Positions 1 through 5,245 of a stretch of 6,179 bases of DNA are shown one piece after another. The notes under the pieces are model-generated. The model was not told where the DNA came from. It did no database searches and was given only the letters and a program-made list of their open reading frames with translations. This stretch comes from Planctomycetaceae bacterium (GTDB lineage: Bacteria; Planctomycetota; Planctomycetia; Pirellulales; UBA1268): assembly GCA_003509235.1 (NCBI GenBank), contig DONH01000385.1, forward strand, positions 1-6,179, given 5' to 3'. The translations under genes were made by a program, and so were the position numbers. How positions within the stretch are numbered: position 1 is the stretch's first letter; each line of letters starts with the position of its first letter.

Positions 1-176
1 TGTGGTTTCTCGGAAACTCACCTTGACGGTCTCGCGAAGTTACCGACAATTCCACCCCGTTGCATTGCTCCAAACGAGTAGTGGAGCGAAATCAATTGAA
101 TGGCTCTTTCGAGTGTTTGTCGCAAGGATGCGAGGAACGGAGCCGGATAAACGGTTTGGCAGGAGGCAAAAAATAG
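1..176. other. Leader region upstream of the murE-like gene, possible tail of an upstream gene
   Basis: No gene can be assigned with confidence here. Frame 1 of the plus strand is open from the window edge to a TAG at 79-81 (26 codons, ending IPPRCIAPNE). It could be the C-terminus of an upstream gene, but I do not recognise it. Another plus-strand frame stays open to 193 and would overlap the murE-like start by 17 nt; its composition does not look coding. The last 20 bases hold the ribosome binding site of the next gene. I see no convincing promoter or terminator. Confidence 0.35.
161..166 (+). promoter_or_regulatory. Shine-Dalgarno site of the murE-like gene
   Basis: A full AGGAGG lies 10 nt before the ATG at 177. 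This fixes the start of the murE-like gene and suggests the gene is still translated. Confidence 0.75.
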
Positions 177-1676
177 ATGACTCAGTCCCGTGATACTGCA
201 TCTGGATCTCAATCAAAAGAAGATGGGCAGAAGCTATCTGAACTCTTTCCGGATGCTTCTTTTTTTGCCTGTTCTGATATTAAATGTTGTGGATTTACGG
301 ATCAGGTAACAGAGTGTCGACCAGGTGACGTATTTATCGCCAGATGTGATGATAACGATGACGGCCATGAACACATTGCAACAGCCGTCGCACAAGGAGC
401 CGTTGGAGTTGTTGCTGAACGTATGGTGCCAACGCATGGTGTTCCATTGTGTGTGGTCCCCGACACGTTCTGGGCATGGTCGCGTCTGTCACATGCCATG
501 GAAGGGCTGCAGGGCAAAAGCCTTCGTGTGATTGCAGTGACAGGTACAAGTGGGAAGACATCAACTGTCTGGCTTACGGCATCGATCCTTTCAGAAGCCG
601 GTCTCCGTGTTGGAGTCGTTTCAGACCTCGGGTGTGTTGATGCTCTGTCGTCAGTGCCTGAAGGTGGTCCGATTACTGATCCACGAGAGTTAGATTCTTG
701 GCTACGACGTCTTGAAGAGAGTGGCTGCTCCCACGCTGTGGTTGAAGTGTCCAGTCAGCTCCTTGCCAAGCACGCGTTAGCCGGTGTTGTCTGTGATACG
801 ATCGCGGTAACAAACCTCGGGAGTGCACATCTCGACCTCCACGGTACCGCATCGGCATACCATGCAGTGAAAGAACGGATTCTTCGGTCCTCATCAGCCG
901 ATGGCGCACTTGTTGCCAATAGTGACGATCCGCGATCTCAACGGCTCATCGAGCGATATCAAGCTGAGGTCACCGGCAGTGTGTTTACGGCTTGTTTGCA
1001 AAGTACTGCAACGGCATCAGCGACTGCTGTCGAGCGAACCCTAGCTGGCCAGACATTACTGCTTCGTTGCGACGGAGTTGTAATGCCTGTAAGTTTGGAT
1101 GTGCCAGTCACATCTTCTGCACGAAATTCAGTGCTCGCAGCAGCTATCGCAATCCGGTATCGGGTACCCGCAGAAAAAATTGACAGAGGTCTTGAGTCGG
1201 TTCGGAGTGTCGCCGGGCGAATCACCCGTTGTGATCGAGGTCAAGACTTCACCGTGTTTGTTGACCGTCCCTCAAGTGGGCATGCCCTTGCAAGCACACT
1301 CTCGAGTTTACGGCGGCTTGGCAACGGCCGGCTTCTTGTGCTTGCTGAAGAGAGTCTGGCCGAACAACTCGGTGGCGAGGAACTGTTTGCATCGCGGGCC
1401 TCTCGATGGTGCGATCAGACATTAGTCGTCCCCCGAGGTATTGCGTCAGAGAAGGCTACCGATCGTGATCTGAGGGCGTATGCCTGTCTTGACCGTGAGC
1501 TTTCTCAGCTTCACGCGGGAGACTGTGTTTTGGTCCTTGGCTCAGTACCACAGATTGATTCAGGGCCATTTGATCCCGAGGACGATTGCATACCACTGGA
1601 AGCCGTTGTCAACGGCTGGCTTGAATTGGCACATGAGCCAGTGGCTGGGTGGGGAACTAGTCGACGGGCTGCCTGA
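177..1676 (+). CDS. MurE-type Mur ligase homologue, substrate motifs degenerate
   Basis: The 499-residue protein has the length and layout of MurE, the cytoplasmic ligase that adds the third amino acid to UDP-MurNAc-L-Ala-D-Glu. Visible relics are an N-terminal MurE domain (RPGDVFIA, 48-55; DGHEHI, 62-67), the P-loop GTSGKT (123-128, Lys127), EVSS (190-193), HLDLHG (218-223), the likely carbamylated Lys232 in AYHAVKERIL, N317 of the middle domain and R348 of GRIT. Many family motifs are missing. DSR is replaced near 42-47, TTP reads ITD (166-168), EVSSH reads EVSSQ and DHLD reads AHLD. DYAHTPD reads DRPSSGH (363-369), and the DNPR and GKGHE motifs of the C-terminal domain are absent. ATP binding may survive, but ordinary MurE activity is doubtful. 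The frame is fully open, which fits either recent decay or a new role. The start follows AGGAGG. The murB-like gene lies 131 nt downstream. Membership in the Mur ligase superfamily is secure; the function is not. Confidence 0.85.
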   Translation: MTQSRDTASGSQSKEDGQKLSELFPDASFFACSDIKCCGFTDQVTECRPGDVFIARCDDNDDGHEHIATAVAQGAVGVVAERMVPTHGVPLCVVPDTFWAWSRLSHAMEGLQGKSLRVIAVTGTSGKTSTVWLTASILSEAGLRVGVVSDLGCVDALSSVPEGGPITDPRELDSWLRRLEESGCSHAVVEVSSQLLAKHALAGVVCDTIAVTNLGSAHLDLHGTASAYHAVKERILRSSSADGALVANSDDPRSQRLIERYQAEVTGSVFTACLQSTATASATAVERTLAGQTLLLRCDGVVMPVSLDVPVTSSARNSVLAAAIAIRYRVPAEKIDRGLESVRSVAGRITRCDRGQDFTVFVDRPSSGHALASTLSSLRRLGNGRLLVLAEESLAEQLGGEELFASRASRWCDQTLVVPRGIASEKATDRDLRAYACLDRELSQLHAGDCVLVLGSVPQIDSGPFDPEDDCIPLEAVVNGWLELAHEPVAGWGTSRRAA

Positions 1677-1807
1677 CCATGTTTTATGTCGCTCGTTATG
1701 CTCTGCACTGCCATGAGTAGACGACAATCACCTCGGCGCGGCACAATGTCTCCGTAGTGCTTGCTTGGATATATGTGAGCGGAGATTCTTACCCCAACAA
1801 GAGACCC
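1677..1807 (+). other. Spacer between murE-like and murB-like genes
   Basis: This 131-nt stretch holds no recognisable gene. A 13-codon ATG reading frame starts at 1679, with nothing to support it. The murB-like frame is open upstream to a GTG at 1757, and another in-frame GTG lies at 1775, so the true start is slightly uncertain. I see no clear terminator hairpin or good promoter. The gap is long for a tight operon. Confidence 0.4.
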
Positions 1808-2716
1808 ATGACAGATCAGCCACCACCATCGCCTGCGGGCAGCCCCTTTGATGATCTCGCCGTAACCGTGCAATTGGCTGAGCCGCTTGCCAAACATACC
1901 TGGCTTGGCGTTGGGGGTGTTACGCAATACTTTTGTGAGCCAGTGAGTGTTGATTCACTTTCAGCAGTTGTTTCGAGGTGCAATGAAACGGGGATAAAAC
2001 TTCGTGTTATTGGAGGTGGTTCAAACGTTCTTGTTCCGAGTGATGGTATCGAAGCAATGGTCATTCGCCTTTCAGCACCACCATTCTGTGGTGTCGAGGT
2101 CGATGGCCAGAGTGTACGAGTGGGTGCGGGTGCGAAGCTTGTCCATCTGGTCTCAGCTGCTGTTCAAGAAGGACTCTCCGGTCTGGAAGATCTTGTTGGG
2201 ATACCTGGAACCGTTGGTGGTGGTCTTGTTGGGAATGCAGCTGCACATGGGTGTAATCTAGGTCAACGAGTACACAGTGTTACAGTGATGCTCCCTGACG
2301 GTACAACGGAAGATCGGCTTCGTGATGACATAGCCTTTGCATCGAGTTGGAGCAGCCTTGATGGAGTGATTGTTTTGTCTGCGAGATTTGATCTCGATGA
2401 GGATGATCCGGAGCGTTTGACAAAACGAATGCAGAAACAATGGATCGTGGAGCGATCGGAGCAGCCCAGTGGCACTCGCTCGGTGGCTATGATGTTTAAA
2501 GATCCTGTCGGTACGACGGCGGAGTCACTCATTGCACAGGCAGGGTGTCGGGATTTATGCATCGGTAGTGCATCAATTTATCCAAGCTGTGCGAACTACG
2601 TGGTAACTGCTGTCGGATGCCCAAGTAGTGATGTGCAACAACTCGTTGAAAAAGTACGTGGTATTGTTCGTGAAAAACTTGGTGTTGAGTTGGCGCCAAG
2701 AATACGTGTCTGGTGA
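1808..2716 (+). CDS. murB: MurB homologue (UDP-N-acetylenolpyruvoylglucosamine reductase fold), catalytic residues substituted
   Basis: MurB is the cytoplasmic FAD enzyme that reduces UDP-GlcNAc-enolpyruvate to UDP-MurNAc with NADPH. From the ATG at 1808 this protein has 302 residues, the usual size of the short type II MurB. The FAD-binding parts are clear: TWLGVGG (31-37), GGGSNVLV (69-76), GLEDLVGIPGTVGG (125-138) and NAAAHG (143-148). The C-terminal domain aligns throughout (FKDP 230-233, GVELAPRIRVW at the end), but the catalytic positions differ. The family Tyr-Arg of YRxS reads Ser179-Ser180 in FASSWSSLD. The Ser or Cys proton donor before FKNP reads Met228 (VAMMFKDP). The Glu of the terminal LxxE reads Arg298. 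By family knowledge this should abolish or greatly reduce reductase activity. Only a weak GAG precedes this ATG, and GTG at 1775 or 1757 would add 11 or 17 residues. The homology is secure, and the symbol denotes homology only. Confidence 0.85.
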   Translation: MTDQPPPSPAGSPFDDLAVTVQLAEPLAKHTWLGVGGVTQYFCEPVSVDSLSAVVSRCNETGIKLRVIGGGSNVLVPSDGIEAMVIRLSAPPFCGVEVDGQSVRVGAGAKLVHLVSAAVQEGLSGLEDLVGIPGTVGGGLVGNAAAHGCNLGQRVHSVTVMLPDGTTEDRLRDDIAFASSWSSLDGVIVLSARFDLDEDDPERLTKRMQKQWIVERSEQPSGTRSVAMMFKDPVGTTAESLIAQAGCRDLCIGSASIYPSCANYVVTAVGCPSSDVQQLVEKVRGIVREKLGVELAPRIRVW

Positions 2717-2718
2717 GG
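2715..2718 (+). promoter_or_regulatory. Shine-Dalgarno site deciding the ftsQ-like start
   Basis: GAGG lies 6 nt before the GTG at 2725 and overlaps the murB-like stop codon. The alternative GTG at 2713, which overlaps that stop as GTGA, has no good site upstream. I therefore prefer 2725, which implies translational coupling to the murB-like gene. Confidence 0.45.
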
Positions 2719-2724
2719 CGAGCT

Positions 2725-2955
2725 GTGAGCGAGCACGATACTGAGAGCCAGTCCGAACACTCCGGTAACCTTCCTGGCCTCGTCTGGAGATGGAGGGCAA
2801 TCATTGGTGCGGGTGTGATTGTGACTGTCGCCATTTTTGCGGGTCGTGTGGCGTGGGAAAGGCAACGCGAAAAAGTTATTCGCGATGAGGACTCGCTCCT
2901 GACAGCGGATCGCATTGAAGTGATCGGCGTACCTCCATGGATAACGACGGATTAA
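2725..2955 (+). CDS. FtsQ/DivIB-like division protein, N-terminal part, ended early by an in-frame TAA
   Basis: This is the first part of a bitopic membrane protein resembling FtsQ, the division protein that links divisome subunits at the septum. Counting from GTG 2725, a polar N-terminus of about 24 residues is followed by a membrane segment (about 25-42, AIIGAGVIVTVAIFAG). A periplasmic part then begins with TADRIEVIGVPPWITTD, the expected opening of a POTRA-like domain. Translation stops at TAA 2953-2955 after only 76 residues, in the middle of that domain. The matching sequence resumes immediately in the same frame. The product alone would be a membrane anchor without its working domain. 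GTG at 2713, overlapping the murB-like stop, would add four residues. The gene follows the murB-like gene directly. The FtsQ assignment rests on topology and the later HPWV segment, and such planctomycete proteins are often left as hypothetical. Confidence 0.6.
   Translation: MSEHDTESQSEHSGNLPGLVWRWRAIIGAGVIVTVAIFAGRVAWERQREKVIRDEDSLLTADRIEVIGVPPWITTD
2953..2955 (+). other. In-frame TAA interrupting the ftsQ-like gene
   Basis: The codons read GAT TAA AAA TGG. The reading frame of the anchor segment continues after the stop with KWQALRNASLDMPL, which fits the conserved continuation of the same domain. Because both sides share one frame, the cause is a single substitution (for example from GAA, CAA or AAA), a sequencing error, or stop readthrough. 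A single insertion or deletion would not give this pattern. TAA ends other genes in the window normally. Confidence 0.8.
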
Positions 2956-2988
2956 AAATGGCAGGCGCTTCGGAACGCAAGCCTGGAT

Positions 2989-3570
2989 ATGCCGCTTCCA
3001 CTGGATGCACCAGATCTAGAGAGACGACTTGCTCGGGCATTTGATATGCATCCTTGGGTGAGCCGGGTGGAAGGTGTTGAAACGAGTCATCCGGCAGCCG
3101 CCATTGTTCGTGTGGTCTGCCGTGAACCCGTTGCCATGGTTCGCGTGGAAGGCGGGCTTCTAGCAGTTGATCAAGAGACAATTCTGTTGCCAAGTGATGA
3201 TTTTACTGCTGAGTCAGCAGCGAAATATCCGGTTGTTGATGGCGTGTCGACAAGCCCCCGTGGTCCTGTTGGTTCCCCGTGGGGGGATCCAACAGTTGGT
3301 GAGGCAGTGAACCTGATTACAACTCTGGCTCCAGAAGCGGTTACGTTTGGGCTTATTGAATGTCGTCGTGTTCCCAAAGAGGGAACGGCAGGTAATTGGT
3401 GGGAGTTGGTGGGAAGTGACGAGCTTGTGGTCTTGTTTGGGTCGGCGCCCGGTAAGGCTGTTTCGGGTGAACCATCGGCAGCTCAGAAGATTGTTCGGCT
3501 TGGAAAATTAGTGGCTCGTCATGCACGTGGAGAAAGTGTTGACGACACAGATCTGACGAAGATTCGCTAA
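2989..3570 (+). CDS. FtsQ/DivIB-like division protein, C-terminal periplasmic part, separated by the in-frame stop
   Basis: This is the continuation of the gene above in the same frame. Homologous sequence runs back to 2956, but the first usable ATG is at 2989 and lacks a clear Shine-Dalgarno site. A separate product would carry 193 residues with no signal peptide or membrane anchor, so it would stay in the cytoplasm. Visible features are DLERRLARAFDMHPWVSRVEGV (split as DLERRLARAF, 9-18, and HPWVSRVEGV, 21-30), CREPVAMVRVEGGLLAVDQE (about 44-63) and a long tail ending in TDLTKIR. The pattern of HPWV, then a PVA strand and a 'x-x-AVD-x-E' strand, is that of FtsQ POTRA and beta domains. Without readthrough or repair of the stop, the pair behaves as a pseudogene. 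The 192 codons after the ATG contain no further stop, so the break is young, an error or tolerated. Confidence 0.6.
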   Translation: MPLPLDAPDLERRLARAFDMHPWVSRVEGVETSHPAAAIVRVVCREPVAMVRVEGGLLAVDQETILLPSDDFTAESAAKYPVVDGVSTSPRGPVGSPWGDPTVGEAVNLITTLAPEAVTFGLIECRRVPKEGTAGNWWELVGSDELVVLFGSAPGKAVSGEPSAAQKIVRLGKLVARHARGESVDDTDLTKIR

Positions 3571-3671
3571 TGCGGGCTCACGCAGGGAGCTTTCAAATTA
3601 GAAAAAGTGGTTTTTCGACTCATATTGTGATACAAAACTTAAGTCGGTGAAACTGTTTATGTCTCGTGATT
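3571..3671 (+). other. Intergenic region with weak hairpins before the secreted-protein gene
   Basis: Two inverted repeats are visible. GCTC at 3576-3579 pairs with GAGC at 3587-3590 and is followed by TTTC. GAAAAA at 3601-3606 pairs with TTTTTC at 3611-3616 around a GTGG loop. Neither is a strong intrinsic terminator. The region probably holds the end of the ftsQ-like transcript and the promoter of the next gene, but I found no convincing -35/-10 pair. Confidence 0.3.
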
Positions 3672-3676
3672 GGAGG
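3672..3676 (+). promoter_or_regulatory. Shine-Dalgarno site of the small secreted protein
   Basis: GGAGG sits 8 nt before the ATG at 3685. It selects that ATG over an in-frame TTG at 3670, which overlaps the site itself. Confidence 0.65.
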
Positions 3677-3684
3677 TCATTGCC

Positions 3685-4071
3685 ATGCGTCTTTTTGGAA
3701 TGTTGGTGCTCGTGGTCGTGGTAGCACAAAGTGGGCCAGAAGTTGTTGCCGCACCAGCGAAAGTGGTTGATATGAGTGTTGCCGCGAACCAACCCAACTT
3801 CAAAGTGGTGGAGAATAAGATTACAGGAAATGACCCGCTCTCTGTCGCGGCGAGTGCCTACGTCACACAACGAGGACGAGTAGCCATGATTAGCCTTCAA
3901 AACTCGATGAAGATGTTTAAGGCAATGAACGGAAAGCCGCCAACGTTTAAAGAGTTCCAAGAGATGATGAAGCAGCACAATGTTGAGTTGAGTGTGCTGC
4001 CACCGAAGAGACTCTATGGATATGATCCAAAAACAGGTGGTATTGTGATTCTGGAAGATACGGGTGGCTAA
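3685..4071 (+). CDS. Small secreted protein of a planctomycete pseudopilin-like family, function unknown
   Basis: The product has 128 residues. It opens with a signal peptide (MRLFGMLVLVVVVAQSG, hydrophobic core about 3-15, likely cleavage near VVAA at about 20-23), so it is exported. The mature part contains a helix around ISLQNSMKMFKAMNGKPP (about 65-82), then FKEFQEMMKQHNVEL and LPPKRLYGYDPKTGGIVILE. The order of a long helix, a NG-x-P turn, an EF-MM helix, then a LPP and YDP-x-TG strand pair recalls the C-terminal part of GspG-like pseudopilins. It also recalls small conserved planctomycete proteins that I remember only as hypothetical. I see no N-terminal methylation motif and no catalytic motif. 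The gene appears to be a single transcription unit between the ftsQ-like gene and convergent minus-strand genes. The reading frame and export are likely; the role is unknown. Confidence 0.75.
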   Translation: MRLFGMLVLVVVVAQSGPEVVAAPAKVVDMSVAANQPNFKVVENKITGNDPLSVAASAYVTQRGRVAMISLQNSMKMFKAMNGKPPTFKEFQEMMKQHNVELSVLPPKRLYGYDPKTGGIVILEDTGG

Positions 4072-4158
4072 CGCGAACCAGTCTGGTGTTCCCTTCAAAG
4101 AAACCGGTGACGTTGTTCTTCCGTACCTTTCAACAACATCGATACTCTGACGAGTTGC
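4072..4158. other. Convergent intergenic region with possible two-way termination
   Basis: Plus- and minus-strand genes end towards each other here. GTTGTT at 4112-4117 can pair with AACAAC at 4132-4137, and GTTGC at 4154-4158 with GCAAC at 4166-4170 across the minus-strand stop codon. The stems are short and no strong T tract follows, so termination here is only a suggestion from the layout. Confidence 0.25.
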
Positions 4159-4701
4159 TTATTTCGCAACGAGCCGCTGCAACTTTTTAAAAGAAGGGTT
4201 TTCTGCCGTCGCGCACAGTTCGAAGAGGATAGCCTCTGTTGTTGATAGTACGGCACCCGATCCCTCGAGTCGACGAAGAGCGACTGTGTGGTCATCTTCG
4301 CGACGGCTGCCGACTGCGTCAACTGCAATACAGACACGAAAGCCAAGCTGCAGTACGTCGAGCACAGTCTGTGCAACACAGATATGGGTCTCGATGCCGC
4401 ACACTATGAGTGTTTCAACATCTTGGGGGATCTGGTCTAGAAAATTTGATGTCCCGCAGCAGCTAAAGCTAAGTTTCTCAATGGCCTTTTGATGAATGAG
4501 TTTCATCGCAATCGGTGCAACAGTCGCTCCAAGGCCTTTGGGGTACTGCTCGGTAACAAGGACGGGAGTATCGAAAAGATAAGCAGATTCGATCAGTCGG
4601 CAGCACTCTGTAGTGATGTGCTGTCCTGATGGAATTGTGGGAATGAGTTTTTCCTGTACGTCAATTACGCAGAGGGCTGAATGGTAGGGATTTAGTCGCA
4701 T
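4159..4701 (-). CDS. Isochorismatase-family cysteine hydrolase
   Basis: The 180-residue protein belongs to the cysteine hydrolase (isochorismatase-like) superfamily, cytoplasmic enzymes that split C-N bonds in small amides or act on related substrates. The catalytic triad is visible: Asp14 in CVIDVQEKL, Lys76 in IEKLSFSCCG and nucleophile Cys108 in VCGIETHICV, with the usual GIETH turn before it. The TEQYPKGLG segment (50-58) marks the YcaC-like, MAR1/ISOC1-type branch. The true substrate cannot be read from the sequence, and the name does not mean it cleaves isochorismate. The ATG at 4701 is chosen because AAGGAAA lies 9 nt upstream and the family begins just before the VIDVQ strand. Longer in-frame extensions upstream overlap tsaE and look non-coding. 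It is the last gene of the thiL-tsaE run, 31 nt after tsaE. Confidence 0.9.
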   Translation of the reverse strand: MRLNPYHSALCVIDVQEKLIPTIPSGQHITTECCRLIESAYLFDTPVLVTEQYPKGLGATVAPIAMKLIHQKAIEKLSFSCCGTSNFLDQIPQDVETLIVCGIETHICVAQTVLDVLQLGFRVCIAVDAVGSRREDDHTVALRRLEGSGAVLSTTEAILFELCATAENPSFKKLQRLVAK

Positions 4702-4732
4702 CGCAAAACGTTTCCTTATCAAAAAATCAGGG

Positions 4733-5245
4733 TTATTGTATGATGACTGGCGGTATTGTTTCGTAGTCCGTTCCAACACCCTTGATTGTCATCCGTCGGC
4801 TGGATTCACCAGTCACTTCGAGTGTGATACTCAGGCGGTGGGCAGGCAGAGCCGAAGCTATTTTTTGTGGCCACTCAACGAATGTCCAGCAACGGTAGCC
4901 CGAGGGCGCATCGAGGGCAGTGTCCCAGCCGGTCTCAATGAGTTCATCAGGGTCAGCCATTCGATACATGTCCGCATGGACAAGACGAAGGGTGTTTTCG
5001 GGTGATTCATGGATTGTGATGAGATTGAAAGTGGGGCTTGTTACATTTGATGGATCGATTGCCACTGCCGCAGCAATTGCCTTGACGAAGGTTGTTTTAC
5101 CAGCCCCTAATTCACCTTGAAGGGTGATTAGAGCTGTATGGGGTAGATGTTCTGCCATGCGTGATGCCACATGGTGGAGGTCATCAAGGTTTTGTATTTC
5201 ACGCGTTTCTGTTTTGCTGGAGTTGACAGACTTATTGAAACACAT
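4733..5245 (-). CDS. tsaE: tRNA threonylcarbamoyladenosine synthesis ATPase TsaE
   Basis: TsaE is the small P-loop ATPase that works with TsaB and TsaD to place t6A at position 37 of ANN-decoding tRNAs in the cytoplasm. From the ATG at 5245 it has 170 residues, normal for the family. It shows Walker A GELGAGKTT (44-52, Lys50), the VTSPTF switch motif (68-73), HADMYR (90-95) and FVEWPQK (122-128), whose Glu-Trp pair is a family hallmark. All key motifs are intact. The start is supported by AAAGGGG 7 nt upstream (5259-5253) and gives a 14-nt overlap with the end of thiL, which implies translational coupling. An in-frame GTG at 5299 would add 18 residues lying wholly within thiL and has no comparable support. 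The residues after about 155 (VGTDYETIPPVIIQ) form a short unconserved tail. Confidence 0.93.
   Translation of the reverse strand: MCFNKSVNSSKTETREIQNLDDLHHVASRMAEHLPHTALITLQGELGAGKTTFVKAIAAAVAIDPSNVTSPTFNLITIHESPENTLRLVHADMYRMADPDELIETGWDTALDAPSGYRCWTFVEWPQKIASALPAHRLSITLEVTGESSRRMTIKGVGTDYETIPPVIIQ

Noticed and set aside
2..193. Plus-strand open frame overlapping the murE-like start
   Set aside because: Starts at the window edge, resembles no family, and overlaps a gene with a strong ribosome binding site.
1679..1720. 13-codon ATG frame just after the murE-like stop
   Set aside because: Too short, no Shine-Dalgarno site, no recognisable leader-peptide features.
1757..1807. Longer N-terminus for the murB-like protein from GTG 1757 or 1775
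   Set aside because: The MurB family part begins well after the ATG at 1808; the added residues look unconserved. Not fully excluded.
1511..1927. Minus-strand frame of 138 residues opposite the end of murE-like and start of murB-like
   Set aside because: Composition is non-coding, and it covers two well-supported genes on the other strand.
2953..2955. Alternative genetic code with TAA as a sense codon
   Set aside because: TAA ends the ftsQ-like gene, the secreted protein, tsaE, thiL and the hydrolase at sensible family positions.
2953..2960. Programmed frameshift at the A-run after the internal TAA
   Set aside because: Both halves are in the same frame, so a frameshift would not restore the protein.
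3601..3616. Palindrome GAAAAA-GTGG-TTTTTC as an intrinsic terminator
   Set aside because: The stem is nearly all A-T and lacks a GC core and following T tract; kept only as a weak hairpin in the intergenic entry.
3598..4098. Long minus-strand frame opposite the secreted-protein gene
   Set aside because: Shadow frame rich in His, Cys and Trp with no family resemblance; the plus strand has a signal peptide and Shine-Dalgarno site.
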